From Bacteroidetes bacterium GWF2_43_63 (lineage in GTDB: Bacteria > Bacteroidota > Bacteroidia > Bacteroidales > DTU049), in the NCBI GenBank assembly GCA_001769275.1, contig MEOQ01000012.1, positions 1 through 64,000 of the forward strand: a DNA stretch of 64,000 bases, written 5' to 3'. A model generated the notes under the pieces. It was given only the letters and a program-made list of their open reading frames with translations. It searched no databases and was not told the DNA's origin. Within the stretch, counting starts at the first letter, position 1; each line of letters opens with the position of its first letter. Positions 43,273-50,942 of this stretch are shown here, piece by piece. Both the position numbers and the translations under genes were made by a program.

Positions 43273-45178
43273 TCCACTTCCATTTAATTGTGATGTAAAA
43301 ATTTCTTCGCGGCATGGGATACCAGGCAATGTACTGATAATCGGCATTCATAATATTGTTGAGACGCGCAGAAAGCACCAGCTGATTGGTCCCGATTTTT
43401 TTTGAAACAGAGAAAAACACATCATGAAGAAAAATCTCCGGCATGTAACGATCATTGTCGCTGCTCGAAAATCGTTTTCCGGTATAATGAAACTCATATC
43501 CCCCGCTCCATAAGCCATGTTTGAACAACAGCATTGAATTCATTGTTTTGTCCGGAACATAAAGAAGCGTTTTTATTTCATCGCTGCTCAGATCCTCCGC
43601 AAACACGCGGGCCAGATTCAGAGAGCCATTCAGCGAATTTTTGTTCCATGAATATTCAACTGCAGCCGTCGCCTCGCAGCCATATTGCCTTGATTCAGCT
43701 ACGTTGGCTGCATGCCATTGCGATGAGACTGAATCAGGTGTCCAGCGAATAAGATCTGTTGTCATCGAATAAAAAGGCATAAGCTTCAGGCTCCATTCAA
43801 AACCATTCTTGTTTGCTGATTTCATGTCGATTGTCATATCCGCCATCCACGCATCTTCGGGCTTCAAGTCAGGGTTTCCGCCTGGCACCCAGTACAAATC
43901 GTTCATGGTCGGCATGCGCATATTGCGCGCAAATCCAGCATAAATGTTCAGCCATTTCCACCACATGGACTTTTTGCCCGGCATAAAACTGAATGATGCT
44001 CCCGGCAGCGCAAATACATTATTGAAATTTCGGGTGATGATATGCGTCCACAAATTCACTTTAAAACTTTCAAATCGATTCAGATTATATTTCAGTTTCA
44101 GCCGCTGATCAGTATGAATTACTGGTTTAGAGAAATTTTCTGATGTCACCCGATACAATTCGGGATAATACTCGAAATTGAATTCATGTCCGGCTCCTGC
44201 ACGCAAATATGCGTTCCATCGGGTGGCAAAAGATTGTGTTGCAGTTCCGTCGCTGATGGACAATTGTTTGTTTCTGTATAAAAATGTATCGGCGCTGAAA
44301 AAGAAACGCATCTGTAATCCCGCATCATCAGCTGAAATCAGCGGAACAAATCCACTTACTCTGACAAATCTGTTTTCCTGACTTTCATTGTCTGGAAGCT
44401 GCGGACTCAGCAATTGAGCAGGTGTTTCATTAAATTGTGAGCCCGTCCACAATGACAATCTGAAATCCCCCTTTTTCATTGGAATCGACAAACTGCTTTT
44501 GACCGACATATTGTAATAGGAAGCTGCAACACGATTCTGTAACGGCCAATCAAGCGCTGTTGCACCTTCCGTATTGTTATGGAAGGAATAATTATTGACT
44601 GAGTTCAGTCCGGATAACTCAAATGAAACGCGGGCCTTTTTAATTCTATAATCTGAAAAGAAAGATGCAGCGCCCGTTCCAAAACTTCCGCCAGAAAAAA
44701 TAATTCTTCGGTGCAACATACTGTCGCGAAAAAAAACATCATCGACATAAATATACGAAGACAGTCCACCCGAAAAATCGGAGGCAGCCTGCGTTCCCGA
44801 CACAATACCAAAATGCATGTTGTCGTTGGCCTGCATGCCGCCCAATGCCGGCTGCCCCAGCGTAAGTTGATTCAAAGCAAATCCGTCCCATACCAACAAC
44901 GTTTGCGAAGCCCCGAAACCACGATGCGAAATGGTTGCTACGCCGCCCGGAGAGTACGTTTTAAAAAACATCGGGGTGTATCGTGCCAGCACATTTTCAA
45001 CCGAAAGATTTTCGTCGGCTGGAATCAGTTTATCCGAAACCGTAAGCATGAAAATCGAATCATCGGAAGGGGCCGCAATGTCAACTGGTTTCAGCCAAAT
45101 GGTATCATGGCTTTCCTGAGCGCCCGCAAAGACAGGTGCCATCAGTAACAAAAATCCTATGACCCAATAATATTTCAT
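43265..45178 (-). CDS. TonB-dependent outer-membrane receptor, probable corrinoid transporter
   Basis: This 637-residue protein has a signal peptide (to about GAQ, residue 21). The plug domain covers about 50-160 (VSDKLIPADENLSVENVLARYTPMFFKTYSPGGVATISHRGFGASQTLLVWDGFALN). A 22-strand-type barrel ends with FYITIKWKWNE. Size and plug resemble BtuB more than SusC (about 1000 residues). It is in an operon under a cobalamin riboswitch with two T9SS proteins and a propeller lipoprotein, so vitamin B12 or other corrinoids are the likely ligand. It overlaps the preceding gene by four bases and the next by eight. Confidence 0.9.
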   Translation of the reverse strand: MKYYWVIGFLLLMAPVFAGAQESHDTIWLKPVDIAAPSDDSIFMLTVSDKLIPADENLSVENVLARYTPMFFKTYSPGGVATISHRGFGASQTLLVWDGFALNQLTLGQPALGGMQANDNMHFGIVSGTQAASDFSGGLSSYIYVDDVFFRDSMLHRRIIFSGGSFGTGAASFFSDYRIKKARVSFELSGLNSVNNYSFHNNTEGATALDWPLQNRVAASYYNMSVKSSLSIPMKKGDFRLSLWTGSQFNETPAQLLSPQLPDNESQENRFVRVSGFVPLISADDAGLQMRFFFSADTFLYRNKQLSISDGTATQSFATRWNAYLRAGAGHEFNFEYYPELYRVTSENFSKPVIHTDQRLKLKYNLNRFESFKVNLWTHIITRNFNNVFALPGASFSFMPGKKSMWWKWLNIYAGFARNMRMPTMNDLYWVPGGNPDLKPEDAWMADMTIDMKSANKNGFEWSLKLMPFYSMTTDLIRWTPDSVSSQWHAANVAESRQYGCEATAAVEYSWNKNSLNGSLNLARVFAEDLSSDEIKTLLYVPDKTMNSMLLFKHGLWSGGYEFHYTGKRFSSSDNDRYMPEIFLHDVFFSVSKKIGTNQLVLSARLNNIMNADYQYIAWYPMPRRNFYITIKWKWNE

Positions 45179-46143
45179 CGATGCATGATCACAATTTTGG
45201 CCAAGTGGCCCGATGTCGTTTTCAGAAAATAAATGCCTGAGTCAAGTCCCGACACATCTATGTAGTTTTCAGACCCTCTGCATTCCCTCACCAATAGGCC
45301 GCTGCATGAATATATAAAAACTTTTTCCGTTTCCTCCAGCTCAATATAGATAATGTCATTGGCGGGATTCGGATACACGGAAATAGTTTTCTGAAATTCG
45401 TTAACGACAGTATTACTGCGGTTATTGATAACGCCTACTGCGTCCAGATCAAAGCCGCAAGACTCAAAAGGAGTCGGAAACGGATCATTGATAATTCTGC
45501 CCTCGCAGTCGCGCGAAGCATATACAGGGTCAATACTACCAACAACATCAATCAAACGGACCACGGTAATGGAATCTTTACGAAGTAAAGCAGTATCGGG
45601 AGCATCCGCAATATCGAAAGGAGTTCCGAACAGAGCTCTGTACTTTCCCGCCAGATTGTGAATCTTTGTTGGATCAGTAATACCAAAGCCACCTGTCTGA
45701 GATGCAGTATCCGAAAACGAATATGCGGGAATACGAAAAAAATGGTTGCCATCCGAGCTCACTTCGACAAACGCCAGCTCAAGAAATGTGTCGGTAAGCG
45801 GGTTTTCGAAGACTGCAAAATCAAATCCTGAACCATCAGACAAAGGTATATTGAAAAACACTTTAGCTGTGCCGGCGTCACCAAGGCTGACAACCACATT
45901 ATCGGCAATTCCAGCAACAGCTGATTCAGAGCCATAAGAGGCGTGATTTAAAGACAGAGCAGTTGCAGTTGTATCAGAAATATTCACAAACCCGCGCACA
46001 ATGCTGCACCCCGACGCCCAGTCGATAAAACATGCGCTATCGGAAGGAATAGCCGTGGAACCCACCTGGCCTGCTGCAGGCGGATACTGCGCGAATGCAG
46101 AGGCACTCAATAAAATTAAAAAAGAAAAAATTGATGATTTCAT
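45175..46143 (-). CDS. T9SS type A surface protein of the cobalamin operon
   Basis: This 322-residue protein has a signal peptide ending AFAQ. The body is a beta-sandwich-like domain with VVSLGDAGTAKVFFNIPLSDGSGFDFAVFENP and LAFVEVSSDGNHFFRIPAYSF. It ends with a type A T9SS sorting domain (VYPNPANDIIYIELEETEKVFIYSCSG...SGIYFLKT). Similar proteins are often found beside corrinoid receptors in Bacteroidota, from memory and not checked. It overlaps its neighbours by four bases on each side (ATGA type). It is a possible extracellular corrinoid-binding partner of the TonB receptor. Confidence 0.85.
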   Translation of the reverse strand: MKSSIFSFLILLSASAFAQYPPAAGQVGSTAIPSDSACFIDWASGCSIVRGFVNISDTTATALSLNHASYGSESAVAGIADNVVVSLGDAGTAKVFFNIPLSDGSGFDFAVFENPLTDTFLELAFVEVSSDGNHFFRIPAYSFSDTASQTGGFGITDPTKIHNLAGKYRALFGTPFDIADAPDTALLRKDSITVVRLIDVVGSIDPVYASRDCEGRIINDPFPTPFESCGFDLDAVGVINNRSNTVVNEFQKTISVYPNPANDIIYIELEETEKVFIYSCSGLLVRECRGSENYIDVSGLDSGIYFLKTTSGHLAKIVIMHR

Positions 46144-46886
46144 TCCTTTATAATAAGCTCTCCATGCAGAACTTTATTTTCTCTGTAAAACAGAGCATAA
46201 TAAAAACCTTTGGCGGCGTCTCTCAAATTGTATTCTGTTGTGTTTTCGGAAATTTGAAATTCGCGGATTAGTTTTCCATTGATATCGAAAACCCGCATTT
46301 GATCGAAATTTCCATAGTTATTAATGGTGAAATTATTCTGCACGGGATTGGGGTAAATAATAGTATTGAAAACCCTGATATCGGCAAAACCATTTACAGG
46401 GCTGGCTGCAACAGGCGCCCCGGGTTTATAGAGCGGATTAGTGAAAGTCGAATCCCATGGCGTGTATGACATGCCGAACCACATGGAGTCTGACAGGATC
46501 TCACTTCCACCAAAGTTCATCACCCAATTTGCTGAATCGCCGTCACCGGTAAATGTGGCGAAATAATCGGGGTTGCCCCCTATTCCGGCATGGGTGAGAT
46601 AATGGATGTCGCTTACAAAGCCTGACATAACAACCATGCTAAGCGCATTATCGACCGAATCGATATCAGCAATCATGTCTTCAGCGGTAACCGATGTTCC
46701 ATCGAAACGATAGCCCCAGGCAAAGCTTTGAGGATTTGTGCCATCGTTGAAATCTACAACAAGCACCGCTGATTTAGAGCCTGATCCGACCCAGAAAGTG
46801 ATGTCGTCCATTGAAAATTGAGCAAATGCAGAAAAAGGCACAGCTATAGCCAGCCACAGCAGCGAACTGATAAAAAAATGTTTCAT
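46140..46886 (-). CDS. T9SS type A surface protein, first gene of the cobalamin operon
   Basis: This 248-residue protein has a signal peptide to about FAQ and a domain with MDDITFWVGSGSKSAVLVVDFND, WGYRFDG and GMSYTPWDSTF. It then has a type A T9SS sorting domain (IYPNPVQNNFTINNYGNFDQMRVFDINGKLI...AKGFYYALFY). The DDITFW...VVDFND segment is shared with small proteins in other Bacteroidota metal or corrinoid loci, as far as I recall. It is the gene immediately after the riboswitch (about 60 bases), so its expression should fall when cobalamin is present. Molecular function is not established. Confidence 0.85.
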   Translation of the reverse strand: MKHFFISSLLWLAIAVPFSAFAQFSMDDITFWVGSGSKSAVLVVDFNDGTNPQSFAWGYRFDGTSVTAEDMIADIDSVDNALSMVVMSGFVSDIHYLTHAGIGGNPDYFATFTGDGDSANWVMNFGGSEILSDSMWFGMSYTPWDSTFTNPLYKPGAPVAASPVNGFADIRVFNTIIYPNPVQNNFTINNYGNFDQMRVFDINGKLIREFQISENTTEYNLRDAAKGFYYALFYRENKVLHGELIIKE

Positions 46887-46944
46887 AATGTGAAAACATT
46901 AGACAATTAAACAAACTCCATGACCCTTACGCCCGAAAGATTCA

Positions 46945-47130
46945 TGAAAAAACGCCTGGCAGGTCTTCTGACTTGTCCCGGCGCGGTGCCTTCCCGTTCC
47001 TTGCGTATCGGAACAGTGGCAGGGGAATTACCGCGCCCTTTTTCAGGACTTACAGCAGCGGGTACTGTCCGGGATTTTCACCCGGTTCCCTCTTAGCATC
47101 GTTGGCAATTCGCCGCCGATGAACCAAACT
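46945..47130 (-). ncRNA. cobalamin (AdoCbl) riboswitch
   Basis: The minus strand contains the hallmark segments of the cobalamin riboswitch in order: GGGAACCGGGTGAAAATCCC, the B12 box GCTGCTGTAAGTCC, CCTGCCACTGTTCCG and AGTCAGAAGACCTGCC. It ends about 60 bases before the first gene of the TonB receptor operon. The adjoining GCCAGGCGTTTTTT may belong to the expression platform. Boundaries are approximate. The promoter is probably near 47136-47142 (minus strand TACTTTG). The remaining bases to 47376 are AT-rich with nothing else recognisable. Confidence 0.96.
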
Positions 47131-47376
47131 CAATGCAAAGTAAAATAAAAAAGACGAGACCCGGGATTGGAAAATGGCAAAGAAATCAACAGACCTGTTG
47201 AAAACTAATTTATTTTTGTAATACTTTGTTTTACTGATATATACAATATACAACCCGATGTTTTTTACAAAATTTCACATTTCACTGTATCAAATCAAAG
47301 GTTTTTACGTAAAAAAACATGTTTGATTTGCACATGTTAAAAAAAAAGTATAGTTTTACGCAAATTTTCATGGATA

Positions 47377-47607
47377 ATGAAAAGATTCTTTAGTAAATAT
47401 ATGCTTCTGCTCATCGTTTTCGTAGGAACGATGGCAATCAGTTCTTGTAATTCAACTCAGTTCAAGAATTACAAACGTTACGTGAAGCGTAAAAATTCAG
47501 CGCTTGGATATAAAAGTCATTATCAGAAAAAACTGAGGCGTAACACTATGCCCATCAACCGGAATTACATCATCCGGAACAAGCGAACTACTCCAAGCTG
47601 GCGCTAG
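47377..47607 (+). CDS. small basic lipoprotein
   Basis: This 76-residue protein has a lipoprotein-like signal (LLLIVFVGTMAISSC, Cys near 24). A tail rich in Lys, Arg, Asn and Tyr follows (NYKRYVKRKNSALGYKSHYQKKLRR). No family is recognised. Its stop codon overlaps that of the convergent beta-propeller gene in the palindrome CTAG. Confidence 0.6.
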   Translation: MKRFFSKYMLLLIVFVGTMAISSCNSTQFKNYKRYVKRKNSALGYKSHYQKKLRRNTMPINRNYIIRNKRTTPSWR

Positions 47608-48887
47608 TATTTTACGGAAAAAATCATTACTGAATTTCCCCCTCCCACTCCGGTCCTGCCTTGCGAGGTAACTATAAGTTTTTTGCCATCTTCTGAAACA
47701 GCAAGTCCCACCGGGAATGAATCTGCTTTTATGGTAGCTACAACCTTCATGGTTCTGTAATCGGTCACAGAAATTTTACTTTCATTATTGATGGCCGCGT
47801 AAATGAAATTCCCATCCGGCGAAACATCAATGGTTCTGACCCCGACACCGACAAATGCATCTTTCCATGCAGAATAAGTCGACTTTTTTTTCACCATAAA
47901 AGCAATCAGTGAATCCACGGGTGCCTTTTGTACAAAGCCTGGTTTGGTGCAGGAAACCAACAGGTCGTTCTTGAAAATAGTCAAATGCCTTACGTTGGAT
48001 TTCATTCCCCACAAAGTACCCATATAGCTCATTTTCTCCATGTCGAAAAAGGCAATTCCGCCACCGCCCATGCGGCCTACAAGCAAATATTTACTATCCG
48101 GTGAAAACACTGTACCCCGCAAACAAAAGCCACATTCCGAATCACGGTTAACCGGGGTGTTCCCTGTTCCTTCCAGCGATAATTTATAATCAACTACAAA
48201 ATGTTTTACGTAGTGAAAATCATTTGGATTGGATGATGAAATATCAATTAGTCCAATGGTGTTATCGCCCCAATGCGTAACAGCCAAATATTTACCGTCG
48301 GGCGATGCTGCAACCATTTTAGGCAATGGACCGGTTGGCATCACCCTGATAATGGAATCGCAATCCGTATCGATAATAGCGACAGCAGATGGTTGTATTG
48401 CATTCTGATCGAACGATCTGCGATAATATGTTACCCATAAATATTTTTTATCGTGTGTAAAGCATGATTCAACTGGTTTGCCGCTGAAAGAATTCACCTC
48501 GCCCTTGTAAGAAAATGAATACCCAAGTACCGTGTTTTCGTGGAACAGCGCAGAATCTTTTTTAGTAAAGCTGTGTGGGATGACTTTCAGCATTTTTAGC
48601 GAATCAAGGCTGAATACAAGCGTTTCACAACCTTCAAGACTATGGATGTAGAATTTGTTTTTTGAATCAAGGATATTGACTGATTTAGGACTATCGATGT
48701 GTTTGTTTACGAAATCGCTGTCGGAAACAGGTGTGTCGTTATAGTTTTGTATTCGTGCTATCAGACTGAGTTTTACAGGGGCATTTGCGGGTTCCGATGA
48801 TTTTCCGATTGGAATTTGCATGACCGGTTGTGCATCGCAGAATGCAATAGCCGCAATCAGTATTGCAACAAAAACAAACAATTTCAT
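47604..48887 (-). CDS. exported YncE-like beta-propeller protein
   Basis: This 427-residue protein has a signal peptide ending CDAQ (about residue 20) and no lipobox Cys in the standard place. The rest contains propeller blade motifs (MVAASPDGKYLAVTHWGDNTIGLIDIS, GTVFSPDSKYLLVGRMGGGGIAFFD, DVSPDGNFIYAAINNESKISVTDYRTMKVVATI). It overlaps the L-serine dehydratase stop by four bases and is the last gene of the MgtC operon. Its job in that operon is unclear. It differs from the B12-operon propeller in lacking a lipid anchor. Confidence 0.85.
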   Translation of the reverse strand: MKLFVFVAILIAAIAFCDAQPVMQIPIGKSSEPANAPVKLSLIARIQNYNDTPVSDSDFVNKHIDSPKSVNILDSKNKFYIHSLEGCETLVFSLDSLKMLKVIPHSFTKKDSALFHENTVLGYSFSYKGEVNSFSGKPVESCFTHDKKYLWVTYYRRSFDQNAIQPSAVAIIDTDCDSIIRVMPTGPLPKMVAASPDGKYLAVTHWGDNTIGLIDISSSNPNDFHYVKHFVVDYKLSLEGTGNTPVNRDSECGFCLRGTVFSPDSKYLLVGRMGGGGIAFFDMEKMSYMGTLWGMKSNVRHLTIFKNDLLVSCTKPGFVQKAPVDSLIAFMVKKKSTYSAWKDAFVGVGVRTIDVSPDGNFIYAAINNESKISVTDYRTMKVVATIKADSFPVGLAVSEDGKKLIVTSQGRTGVGGGNSVMIFSVKY

Positions 48888-50092
48888 TTTTTCTTTCTTT
48901 TACTGATAACATCGGCGAGTCCGCCTGTTGAAGTCTCTCTGTACTTTTGCCCCATGTCGAGCCCTGTTTGTTTCATGGTTTGAACAATTTCGTCAAACGA
49001 AATACGATGTCTGCCATCAGACAGGATGGCAAAAGTAGAGGCGTCGAGCGCGCGTGCAGCGCCAAAGGCATTTCGCTCGATACATGGGATCTGTACCAGT
49101 CCCATCACCGGATCACAGGTAAGTCCAAGATGATGTTCCATGCCCATTTCTGCAGCATATTCCACTTCTGTAATGGTACCTCCGAATATCTGTGTTGCTG
49201 CAGCTGCAGCCATGGCACAGGCAGTACCTACTTCGCCCTGACATCCGACCATGGCTCCGCTTATACTGGCATTGTGTTTCACAAGATTTCCGACCAGCCC
49301 TGCAGTGGCAAGTGCGCGAATGATGCGCTGTTCAGAAGCATCGTTGTATTTATGCAGCAAATAAAGCACAGCCGGAACAATGCCGCATGAGCCACATGTC
49401 GGCGCGGTGACCACTCGTCCACCTCCGGCATTTTCTTCAGCAACGGCCAACGCGTACGTATAGACCAATCCGCGACGCATCACAGCTGGATTGAATCCTT
49501 GTGATTTTGCATAGTAGCTTGCCGCTTTACGGGCCAATTTCAATGGACCAGGCAAAACCCCTTCATGCTCAATTCCGCTCTGGACGGCGCTTTTCATCAC
49601 AGTCCAAACTTCTGCAAGATAGTCAAGAACAGACTCACCTTCGCATTGCACGACGTATTCCCAGAGTTGAGTGCCATTGTCATCGCACCATTTCATTATG
49701 TCGTGCATGGTGTGAAGCGGATACAAATGGGTTTCCTTATCCTTTCCCGGATGTTCAGTTATCTGGCCTCCGCCAATGCTGAAAATTTTTAGTTTCTGTG
49801 TTATATTTCCACTCGAATCCAGTGCTTCGAAAATCATCCCGTTTGGATGTTCAGGCAATGATTCGTCTGAATGCCAGACAAACTGCACCTCGGAAGGATA
49901 CATGATCCCGGCGATAGCAATGTCTGTAAGGTGGCCTTTCCCGGTCAGAGCAAGACTTCCGTATAAATGCACCCGATATTTTTCTGCACCTGGGGCAGAC
50001 TTTAAAAATAATTCGGCAGCACGTGAGGGCCCCATTGTGTGGCTACTCGACGGTCCAAAGCCGATTCTAAATATTTCTCTGATGGACTCCAT
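48884..50092 (-). CDS. sdaA: L-serine ammonia-lyase, iron-sulfur dependent
   Basis: This 402-residue single-chain enzyme deaminates serine to pyruvate. It shows the SSHTMGPSRAAELFL motif (from residue 16) and the two cysteine regions TCGSCGIVPAVLYLLHKY and LTCDPVMGLVQIPCIERNAFGA that hold the 4Fe-4S cluster. The length fits fused SdaA. It begins 8 bases after the MgtC gene ends and overlaps the propeller gene downstream, so the three are one operon. Confidence 0.96.
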   Translation of the reverse strand: MESIREIFRIGFGPSSSHTMGPSRAAELFLKSAPGAEKYRVHLYGSLALTGKGHLTDIAIAGIMYPSEVQFVWHSDESLPEHPNGMIFEALDSSGNITQKLKIFSIGGGQITEHPGKDKETHLYPLHTMHDIMKWCDDNGTQLWEYVVQCEGESVLDYLAEVWTVMKSAVQSGIEHEGVLPGPLKLARKAASYYAKSQGFNPAVMRRGLVYTYALAVAEENAGGGRVVTAPTCGSCGIVPAVLYLLHKYNDASEQRIIRALATAGLVGNLVKHNASISGAMVGCQGEVGTACAMAAAAATQIFGGTITEVEYAAEMGMEHHLGLTCDPVMGLVQIPCIERNAFGAARALDASTFAILSDGRHRISFDEIVQTMKQTGLDMGQKYRETSTGGLADVISKRKKK

Positions 50093-50100
50093 GTTTTATC

Positions 50101-50817
50101 TTACTCCATTGTTTCAAATTCGACAGATCTGAGATTGCCGGGAGCGAAAACTTCGGAAATCTGATTACACATTATTTCAGAATCGGCATGCATGACAATT
50201 TGAACCTGAAAGTGCATTTTCGTAAACTGCTTCTCAAAATCTTTTTCAATATTTATGGTCAAAATCCGCACCTGGTGCCTTTTTAGAATAGCTACAACAT
50301 CTTCTTTCCGATTGTCAACTCCTGTATATTTTACTGTCACAACTTTATACAGACTTTCGCGAAAAACATTTTTCTCCAGAAAATCAATGAGAATAAGAAC
50401 CAATAAAATTATGATGACGGCAATGAGTGCTGCAAAATAAAAGCCGGCGCCAATGGCCAGTCCGATTGCTGATGCTACCCAAATTGTTGTTGCTGTTGTC
50501 AGGCCCTTTACATTAACACCCATGCGAATAATGGCTCCGGCACCCAGAAAACCGATGCCTGAAACAACCTGCGCTGCAATGCGGCCCGGATCGTAATTCT
50601 TGTCAGCTCCAAAAACCTGGGGCATATAAATGGAAATAAGCATGACCAGCGTCGATCCGACAGCGATCAAAATGTGAGGGCGCAAACTGAGAACCTGCTT
50701 ATGCCGGCCGCGCTCAATGCCGATTATGAGACCTGCTGCAAAACTAAGAAACAACCGGAGAATAACATCCCAGGTGTCGATCTGCGGGTTCATTTCCTGA
50801 AGAAAAAGATTGTCCAT
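50101..50817 (-). CDS. MgtC/SapB-family membrane protein
   Basis: This 238-residue protein has the MgtC pattern: ILRLFLSFAAGLIIGIERG, LRPHILIAVGSTLVMLISI, RIAAQVVSGIGFLGAGAIIR, KGLTTATTIWVASAIGLAIGAGFY, then a soluble C-terminal ACT-like domain (about 150-238). It is the first gene of the operon with sdaA. The family is linked to Mg2+ stress or F-ATPase control in other bacteria; here that is only inference. Confidence 0.9.
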   Translation of the reverse strand: MDNLFLQEMNPQIDTWDVILRLFLSFAAGLIIGIERGRHKQVLSLRPHILIAVGSTLVMLISIYMPQVFGADKNYDPGRIAAQVVSGIGFLGAGAIIRMGVNVKGLTTATTIWVASAIGLAIGAGFYFAALIAVIIILLVLILIDFLEKNVFRESLYKVVTVKYTGVDNRKEDVVAILKRHQVRILTINIEKDFEKQFTKMHFQVQIVMHADSEIMCNQISEVFAPGNLRSVEFETME

Positions 50818-50890
50818 AGTTCAGTATAATTTGCAAACCTAATGAATTTGGTTGAAATGAATTTCAATTGTATCCCCTTCATTCTACTAA

Positions 50891-50924
50891 AAAAAATTCC
50901 GGCCCATTAGGACCGGAATTTTTT
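50891..50924 (-). terminator. intrinsic terminator after the secreted protease
   Basis: AAAAAATTCCGG pairs with CCGGAATTTTTT (12 bp) around a 10-base loop. It lies about 20 bases past the protease stop and separates it from the MgtC operon. Confidence 0.85.
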
Positions 50925-50942
50925 ATGAATTTTAAAAGGACT

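Noticed and set aside
47050-47253. Open frame over the riboswitch region on the minus strand
   Set aside because: It overlaps the highly conserved cobalamin aptamer, and its translation is low-complexity and resembles no protein.
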